9,469 nt of DNA, taken from assembly GCA_023430045.1 (NCBI GenBank), contig JAEZCF010000013.1, positions 1 through 9,469 of the forward strand, in the 5' to 3' direction. How positions within the stretch are numbered: position 1 is the first letter of the stretch; every line of letters starts with the position of its first letter. The DNA comes from Pseudomonadota bacterium. Its GTDB lineage: Bacteria > Pseudomonadota > Gammaproteobacteria > Xanthomonadales > Xanthomonadaceae. Shown here piece after piece: positions 5,448 to 9,469 of this stretch. The translations under genes were made by a program, and so were the position numbers. Below the pieces are notes generated by a model that was given only the letters and a program-made list of their open reading frames with translations, was not told where the DNA came from and ran no database searches.

Positions 5448-6413
5448 TCATTCGTAATTGCTGAGCGCCAGCGCCAGCAGGCTCTTGGCCTGCTCGCGCA
5501 GCATCACCGGTTCGATGATCTCGGCATCCGAACCGTAGTGCAGCACATCCATCAGCAGTTCGCGGGACACACTGTAGGGTACCTTGAGCTCGTAACGGCC
5601 ATCTGCCAGGAAACGGCCCTGCTGGTTGGCGTGCCAGTGTTCGTCGGCCACCCAGCGCGCGGCCTTGGCGCTGAACACGATGGTCGCCCAGCCCTTCGGC
5701 GGGCCGGAGAAAATACCGTAGCTGGCCCCCAGCTGCGCATCCAGTTCTCCTTCATCGACATCGGTGGCCGGCGCGTCGACCACGCGTGCCTTGTTGATGC
5801 GATCCACGGCAAAACTGCGCAGCGCCTCGCGATCATGGTCCCACGCATCCAGATACCAGTTATCGCGGTAATGGGTCAGGCGCTGCGGCGACACCGTGCG
5901 ACGGGTCGCTTCGTCGGTCGAGCGCGCGCGGTATTCAAACGCCAGCTGGCGACGTTCCAGCACGGCAGAGGCGACACTGCGGAAGCTCGCCTCGTCGAAC
6001 TTGCGCACGCGGTGCGGGATCACCCGCACGCGGTCCACCGGCCAGCTGGATACGCCGGCCTGCGCGGCCAACAGGCCCTCGATGCGCTGCTGCAGGGGCG
6101 CCAGCACCGACGACAGCACGCCGCCACCGGTCCGTGCCAGCAGATGCTGCGAGGCCAGCAGGGCATGCAGCTCTTCCGAGCTCAGCCACAATCCGGGCAG
6201 CTCGAAACGATCACTCTCATCAGCCAGGTAGCGGAATCCCGCCTCGCCATCTCCTTCAATTGGAGCCATCAATGCATCGCGCAGAAATGCCAGATCGCGA
6301 TATACCGTTGCGCGGGAACAACCCAACGTGTCCTGCAGCGTCGCCACCGTCACCGGATAGCGAGCGGACTTGAGCAGACGATGCAGTGCGGTGATGCGTT
6401 CGTATCGGTCCAT
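5448..6413 (-). CDS. WYL-domain transcriptional regulator (YafY-like)
   Basis: The 321-residue protein has three recognisable parts. An N-terminal winged helix-turn-helix spans residues 1-62, with recognition helix SRATVYRDLAFLRD (33-46). The WYL domain covers about 140-215, with its namesake NWYLDAWD (185-192) and the following SFAVDRI. A C-terminal WCX-type region runs from about 240 to 316. Such proteins are ligand-responsive cytoplasmic regulators, the WYL fold being implicated in binding nucleic acid or small ligands. metQ begins 25 bases downstream on the same strand, so co-transcription is likely, and a divergent lipoprotein gene starts 83 bases away. By position either could be a target. 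A CATAAT hexamer seven bases before the ATG and no Shine-Dalgarno sequence suggest a leaderless mRNA. The effector is unknown. Confidence 0.9.
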   Translation of the reverse strand: MDRYERITALHRLLKSARYPVTVATLQDTLGCSRATVYRDLAFLRDALMAPIEGDGEAGFRYLADESDRFELPGLWLSSEELHALLASQHLLARTGGGVLSSVLAPLQQRIEGLLAAQAGVSSWPVDRVRVIPHRVRKFDEASFRSVASAVLERRQLAFEYRARSTDEATRRTVSPQRLTHYRDNWYLDAWDHDREALRSFAVDRINKARVVDAPATDVDEGELDAQLGASYGIFSGPPKGWATIVFSAKAARWVADEHWHANQQGRFLADGRYELKVPYSVSRELLMDVLHYGSDAEIIEPVMLREQAKSLLALALSNYE

Positions 6414-6420
6414 GGTCCCG

Positions 6421-6426
6421 ATTATG
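6421..6426 (-). promoter_or_regulatory. Candidate -10 element placing transcription start at the regulator's ATG
   Basis: On the minus strand CATAAT, five of six matches to TATAAT, ends seven bases before the ATG of the WYL regulator, so RNA would begin at or next to the start codon. The -35 region is not clear. Leaderless transcripts are common in Xanthomonas relatives. Confidence 0.4.
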
Positions 6427-6496
6427 TCCGAGTCGCGGCCATCGTGGCGTCGATGATCGGCTATCGTGTCGGTCCGCCCCTCCCTCGCCTCCCTTC

Positions 6497-7123
6497 ATGC
6501 GTGCTTTTCCGCTGATCGCCCTGGCCTCGGCCGGCCTGCTGGCCGCTTGTTCGCAGCCCTCCCCTGCGCCGGCGTCCGCCGCCGTTCCCGCCGCCCCGCC
6601 CGCTGCAGCCAGCGACCCGTTGCAGGCGGTGCTGTCGGCCAGCCAGCGCTTCGCCGCATTGCGCAGCTTCCATGCGGACATGAGCCTGCAGGGTGCCCAG
6701 ACCGGGCAGATGGTCAGGACATCGATGGATTACGTGGCGCCGGACCGCTATCTGCTGCAGGGGCCGGGTGGCACGCAGACGATCATCGGCGACACGTTCT
6801 TCCTGCAGGCCGAAGGCCGCATGCAACAGGTGCCGGTGCCGGCGGGAACGCTGGAACACTGGCGCAATCCGCTGCCGGAGTCTTCGCTGCTGCAGGGGCT
6901 GGCGGCACGGGATCTCGGCGCGGAGGACATCGCCGGCACGCCCACCCGCCGTTATCGTCTGGACGGACCGGCGGACAGTGGCGAAACCCTGCAGTACTGG
7001 ATCGCCGCCGATAACCTGCCGCGTCAGATACAGCGCGATGGTTTCAACGGCAACCAGCCGTACCGCATCACGCTGCGCTATTCGCGGCTGGACGATCCGA
7101 CGCTGACCGTTCCGGATCCCTGA
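6497..7123 (+). CDS. Putative LolA-like outer-membrane lipoprotein
   Basis: The 208-residue protein has a lipoprotein signal with lipobox LAAC, giving lipidated Cys18. Residues 19-40 are a Pro/Ala/Ser-rich tether, a common link between lipid anchor and folded domain. From residue 41 the pattern resembles the LolA/LppX-like half-barrel: an initial helix (LQAVLSASQRFAALRSF), then strands with MDYVAPDRYLLQ (77-88), IIGDTFFLQAEGRMQQVP (96-113) and YWIAADNLPRQIQRDGF (167-183). Proteins of this fold carry lipids or lipoproteins through the periplasm; the exact role here is not known. No Shine-Dalgarno site precedes the ATG, where the sequence is a C/T-rich stretch. The divergent neighbour is the WYL regulator, and a DUF481 barrel gene follows after 114 bases. 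The family assignment is inference from pattern, not a search. Confidence 0.75.
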   Translation: MRAFPLIALASAGLLAACSQPSPAPASAAVPAAPPAAASDPLQAVLSASQRFAALRSFHADMSLQGAQTGQMVRTSMDYVAPDRYLLQGPGGTQTIIGDTFFLQAEGRMQQVPVPAGTLEHWRNPLPESSLLQGLAARDLGAEDIAGTPTRRYRLDGPADSGETLQYWIAADNLPRQIQRDGFNGNQPYRITLRYSRLDDPTLTVPDP

Positions 7124-7192
7124 GCCGTCCAATGCAGAAACGCCGACTGAAGCACGGCATGGGCGGCGGTCGAGCGAACCAACGGTTGACGT

Positions 7193-7198
7193 TATCAT
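7193..7198 (+). promoter_or_regulatory. Candidate -10 element upstream of the DUF481 gene
   Basis: TATCAT matches five of six positions of TATAAT and lies 39 bases before ATG 7238, predicting a leader of about 33 bases. The matching -35 region (near 7170) is poor, so this is tentative. Confidence 0.3.
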
Positions 7199-7237
7199 CA
7201 CCATTCGCCCGTTTGCCGACCTTCCCGGAGAGTCCCG

Positions 7238-8014
7238 ATGTCCCTGCGTGTTTCACTGCTGTTCCCCCTGTTGCTGGCCGCACCTGCGGCATTCGCGCAG
7301 GATCCCGCCGAACTGGCGGCGATGACCTCTCCCTGGAGCGGCAGCGGCGGCGAACTGGGTTACGCGTCGGCACGTGGCAACAGCACCACCGAAAGCGCCA
7401 ACGGCCGCCTCCGCCTGCGTTATACCGATGACGACTGGGTCCACAGCATGGACCTGTTCGGCCTGCGCTCACGTTCCGAATCGGTGCAGACCAGTGACGA
7501 TGGCACCACCAGCCGCGTCACCAACACCACCGCCAACCGCTATACCGGCAGCGCCGGCAGCGCGCTGCAGCTGGGCGAACACCGGCAGATCACTGCCACG
7601 GTGCGTTATGAACAGGATGATTTCGCCACCTACGACCGCCAGGCATCGTTCGGTCTGGGTTACGGCACACGGCTGCTGGACAGCGACCGCTTCTCGCTGG
7701 ACGCACAGATCGGTCCCGGTGTGCGCCGCACCCACAGCACCGAAGACGACGAAACCCGCAGTGGCCTGATCGGCCGTGGTTTCTTCGACATCAAGTATTC
7801 ACTGACCCCCAACACCGATTTGGTCAACACGCTGCTGGTGGAATCCGGTTCGTACAACACCTTCGCGCAGAACGACCTGGGCATCTCGGTGAGCATGAAC
7901 GAGCATCTGGCGCTGAAGGCTGCCTGGCAGGCCCGCCACAACAGCGACGTGGCCGATGACAAGCAGAAGACCGACACCCTGACCACGATGAACGTGGTCT
8001 ACACCTTCAAGTAA
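7238..8014 (+). CDS. DUF481-family (YdiY-like) outer membrane beta-barrel protein
   Basis: The 258-residue precursor has a Sec signal peptide (cleavage after AAFA, residue 20). The DUF481 opening is GGELGYASARGNSTTESANGR (38-58), equivalent to the family's GELGY...GNT pattern. Amphipathic strands alternate to the end (RYTDDDWVHSMDLFGL, QITATVRYEQDDF, SFGLGYGTRL, LGISVSMNEHLALKAAW, TLTTMNVVYTF), with one Lys after the last Phe. Family members are outer-membrane proteins annotated as salt-induced; their molecular function is not established. The start is set by GGAG seven bases upstream. It follows a lipoprotein gene in the same direction after a 114-base gap that holds a possible own promoter. 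It converges on hemC. Confidence 0.88.
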   Translation: MSLRVSLLFPLLLAAPAAFAQDPAELAAMTSPWSGSGGELGYASARGNSTTESANGRLRLRYTDDDWVHSMDLFGLRSRSESVQTSDDGTTSRVTNTTANRYTGSAGSALQLGEHRQITATVRYEQDDFATYDRQASFGLGYGTRLLDSDRFSLDAQIGPGVRRTHSTEDDETRSGLIGRGFFDIKYSLTPNTDLVNTLLVESGSYNTFAQNDLGISVSMNEHLALKAAWQARHNSDVADDKQKTDTLTTMNVVYTFK

Positions 8015-8027
8015 GAAGGGTCTCTGC

Positions 8028-8057
8028 CCGGCAGCCGGCTCCTTGGCCGGCTGCCGG
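8028..8057. terminator. GC-rich hairpin between convergent DUF481 gene and hemC
   Basis: A perfect 12-bp stem pairs 8028-8039 with 8046-8057, with a further T-G pair and a four-base loop. It starts 13 bases after the DUF481 stop and ends 10 bases before the hemC stop on the other strand, so it serves both convergent transcripts. Neither side carries a T-run, so it may be a U-less terminator or a 3'-end stabiliser and not a classic intrinsic terminator. Confidence 0.6.
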
Positions 8058-8067
8058 ACGGCGCATC

Positions 8068-8979
8068 TCACACGTCCAGCAGCTCCCGCGCGCCGGCGTC
8101 CACCAGCATCGACGCCACACGCTGGCCGAGCGTTTCAGGGTCGGTTCCCGGCCCCACCGCTTCGGCACGTACGGCCCGGCCATCGGCCGCGCTGCCGACC
8201 AGGCCCTGCAGGTGCAGGTCGCTGTCCTGCCAGCGCGCGATCGCCGCAACCGGCACGTGGCAACTGCCGTGCAACGCGCGGTTCATCGCCCGCTCGGCTT
8301 CCACGCAGGCGCGTGTGTCCGCATCGTCCAGCACGGCGAACAGCGCCTGCAGGGGCGCATTGTTTCCATCGCACTCCACGGCGACCGCGCCCTGCGCCGG
8401 CGCAGGCAACCAGTGGGGCGGCTGCAGGCGCGCGACGATGCGCTCACCCAGTCCCAGCCGCTCCAGCCCTGCCACCGCCAGCACGATGGCGTCGTAGCCA
8501 CCGTTGTCCAGCTTGGCCAGCCGCGTATTGACGTTGCCGCGCAGGTCCAGCAGCTCCAGGTCCGGCCGTGCCGCACGCAGCTGCGCCTGGCGGCGCAGCG
8601 ACGAGGTTCCCACGCGTGCGCCCAGCGGCAGGGCATCCAGCGAGGCATACAGGTTCGACACGAATCCATCGGCCGGATCATGGCGTGGCAGGATCGCCGG
8701 CAGCACGAAGGGCGCATCCAGTTCCATGGGAACATCCTTCAACGAATGCACGGCGCAGTCGGCATCGCCCCGCAGCATCGCCCGTTCCAGCTCCTTCAGG
8801 AACAGTCCCTTGCCGCCGATGGCCGCCAGCGAGCGGTCCAGCACCTCATCGCCGCGGGTGCTCATGGGAACGAGTTCGACGTGCAGGCCGGGATGGGCGT
8901 GGCGCAGGCGATCAGCGACATATTCGCTCTGCCAGAGGGCGAGCGGGCTCTTGCGGGTAGCGATGCGGATGGTGTCCAT
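8068..8979 (-). CDS. hemC: Porphobilinogen deaminase (hydroxymethylbilane synthase)
   Basis: The 303-residue cytoplasmic enzyme condenses four porphobilinogens into hydroxymethylbilane in haem biosynthesis; E. coli HemC is 313 residues. Hallmarks are ATRKSPLALWQ (7-17), STRGDE (40-45), GGKGLFLKELE (55-65), HSLKDVP (78-84) with catalytic Asp82, GTSSLRRQAQL (124-134), RGNVNTRL (147-154), APAQGAVAVE (193-202) and HGSCH (237-241). Cys240 is the attachment site of the dipyrromethane cofactor. The start is taken at 8979, matching the family N-terminus; the open frame extends to 9120 but that extension has no HemC character. GATAAT lies six bases before this ATG and no Shine-Dalgarno site is seen, which fits a leaderless mRNA. 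hemD is not adjacent on the downstream side, where a convergent gene lies. Confidence 0.97.
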   Translation of the reverse strand: MDTIRIATRKSPLALWQSEYVADRLRHAHPGLHVELVPMSTRGDEVLDRSLAAIGGKGLFLKELERAMLRGDADCAVHSLKDVPMELDAPFVLPAILPRHDPADGFVSNLYASLDALPLGARVGTSSLRRQAQLRAARPDLELLDLRGNVNTRLAKLDNGGYDAIVLAVAGLERLGLGERIVARLQPPHWLPAPAQGAVAVECDGNNAPLQALFAVLDDADTRACVEAERAMNRALHGSCHVPVAAIARWQDSDLHLQGLVGSAADGRAVRAEAVGPGTDPETLGQRVASMLVDAGARELLDV

Positions 8980-8985
8980 GCAGGC

Positions 8986-8991
8986 ATTATC
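8986..8991 (-). promoter_or_regulatory. Candidate -10 element placing transcription start at the hemC ATG
   Basis: On the minus strand GATAAT, five of six matches to TATAAT, is followed by only six bases before the hemC ATG. A weak TTCGCC lies upstream at 9007-9012 with a 15-base spacer. The arrangement resembles the candidate promoter of the WYL regulator. Confidence 0.4.
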
Positions 8992-9127
8992 CCGCATTGG
9001 CATGGCGGCGAACGGCGAAGCCCCTCGTGGTCGGCGGATTTGATGGGATGCATCAGCCCGGGTGGATGGGCTGGGCAGGACCCGCTGCAAGCACATCCAT
9101 GCAAGCGCCAACCACGGCAAAAATGGG

Positions 9128-9151
9128 AAAAAAGCAGAAGCACAGCCTTCT
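9128..9151 (-). terminator. Possible intrinsic terminator of a minus-strand transcript entering from the right
   Basis: On the minus strand a 5-bp stem AGAAG/CTTCT (9147-9151 with 9136-9140) with a six-base loop is followed after two bases by six T residues (9128-9133). It would stop transcription arriving from beyond the right edge before hemC. The stem is short, so confidence is limited. Confidence 0.35.
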
Positions 9152-9243
9152 TCGGACAGCTAAAGACCCCTCTTACCCCTTTCCCCTTCCCCCTCCTGAC
9201 ACCCACCAGCCTTTCGACCCGTCATCAGTGGCGTATCGAAGGT

Positions 9244-9264
9244 GGGACGGGGTGGGTTGACGGG
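9244..9264 (+). other. Canonical G-quadruplex motif
   Basis: Four G-runs (9244-9246, 9249-9252, 9254-9256, 9262-9264) are separated by loops of 2, 1 and 5 bases, meeting the usual G3+N1-7 rule on the plus strand. It sits five bases before the palindrome at 9270. Confidence 0.6.
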
Positions 9265-9269
9265 ACCGT

Positions 9270-9291
9270 CTGTTCGCATGGATGCGAACAG
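9270..9291. repeat. Near-perfect 22-bp palindrome
   Basis: CTGTTCGCAT (9270-9279) and ATGCGAACAG (9282-9291) are exact reverse complements separated by only GG. As DNA it could be a dimeric regulator site; as RNA it would form a hairpin with a four-base loop. No T-run follows on either strand. Confidence 0.65.
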
Positions 9292-9310
9292 CGAGCCCCC
9301 ATGGACGGGT

Positions 9311-9363
9311 TTACGGCGTGTCCTGCATGGCCCACCCGGCCGGCGCCAACCCGGCTGCCGTAA
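9311..9363. repeat. Long inverted repeat enclosing GC-rich palindromes
   Basis: TTACGGC (9311-9317) is complementary to GCCGTAA (9357-9363). Between them are CCGGCCGG and GGCGCC palindromes (around 9336-9347) that can pair internally. This could be the stem of a structured RNA or a dispersed repeat; no copy elsewhere in the window. Confidence 0.4.
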
Positions 9364-9469
9364 GCCAGCCACCCGCGAGGGGGTTCCACCCGTTCGACCA
9401 GCCCCACGGCAACCCATTCACCTGGAACATGCGATGCTCCGGCTTCCAACACCCCGTGGAGCCTGGCCA

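Larger units (their letters stand above)
8992..9469. other. Structured non-coding stretch right of hemC
   Basis: About 480 bases without a convincing gene. Open frames here have no signal peptide, domain or Shine-Dalgarno support and look like chance frames of GC-rich DNA. The stretch holds a small hairpin (9054-9059 with 9068-9073), a possible minus-strand terminator (9128-9151), a pyrimidine tract (9167-9197), a G-quadruplex motif (9244-9264), a near-perfect palindrome (9270-9291) and a 7-bp inverted repeat enclosing GC-rich palindromic sequence (9311-9363). Beyond 9364 I see nothing recognisable. Confidence 0.55.

Noticed and set aside
4508..6515. Long plus-strand open frames opposite metQ and the WYL regulator
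   Set aside because: Antisense to two recognisable genes, with no motif or ribosome site of their own.
8980..9120. N-terminal extension of hemC by 47 codons
   Set aside because: HemC homology starts at the Met at 8979; the extension is unlike any HemC and contains the GATAAT promoter-like element.
8212..9363. Plus-strand open frame of 383 codons opposite hemC and into the right gap
   Set aside because: Most of it is antisense to hemC, and the rest reads through palindromes and low-complexity sequence.
9225..9452. Minus-strand open frame of 75 codons in the right-hand gap
   Set aside because: No ribosome site, no recognisable domain, and it is built on the palindrome and inverted repeat; it resembles a chance frame through a repeat.

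Overview
The window looks like a chromosomal segment of a high-GC gammaproteobacterium of the Xanthomonadaceae, most likely Stenotrophomonas (S. maltophilia complex). The reasons are the GTAG-headed stem-loop repeats that match the SMAG family known from S. maltophilia, the sequence character of the lipoyl, OmpW-like and HemC proteins, strong GC bias at third codon positions, and two -10-like hexamers that sit directly in front of start codons. The assignment rests on recognition, not on a database search.

Layout from left to right. Positions 1-300 (-) hold the N-terminal lipoyl domain of a pyruvate dehydrogenase complex subunit, probably E2 (aceF), which runs off the left edge. Positions 433-550 are a cluster of SMAG stem-loops whose last copy supplies the stop codon of a family-6-like uracil/hypoxanthine DNA glycosylase (546-1109, -). 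Two tandem, paralogous OmpW-type outer-membrane barrel genes follow (1265-1849 and 2120-2800, +), and a UUCG-loop terminator ends the second. Glycerol kinase glpK (2986-4485, +) stands alone. A second SMAG cluster (4495-4577) separates it from the convergent metQ, a methionine-binding lipoprotein (4631-5422, -). metQ lies 25 bp behind a WYL-domain transcriptional regulator (5448-6413, -) and probably shares its transcript. Across an 83-bp divergent gap are a LolA-like lipoprotein (6497-7123, +) and a DUF481 outer-membrane barrel (7238-8014, +). A 12-bp GC hairpin separates the latter from the convergent hemC (8068-8979, -). Positions 8980-9469 contain no convincing gene but are unusually structured: a possible terminator, a pyrimidine tract, a G-quadruplex motif, a near-perfect 22-bp palindrome and a long inverted repeat.

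Functionally this is mostly core housekeeping (pyruvate dehydrogenase, DNA repair, glycerol use, methionine uptake, haem synthesis) mixed with envelope genes: two OmpW-like barrels, one DUF481 barrel and two lipoproteins. I see no phage, integrase, transposase, CRISPR array, tRNA or rRNA. I found no clear new multi-gene system. The best leads are the structured non-coding stretch right of hemC, the metQ/WYL regulator pairing without transporter genes beside it, the mutually exclusive inverted repeats between the OmpW paralogs, the likely leaderless promoters, and the SMAG element that supplies a stop codon.
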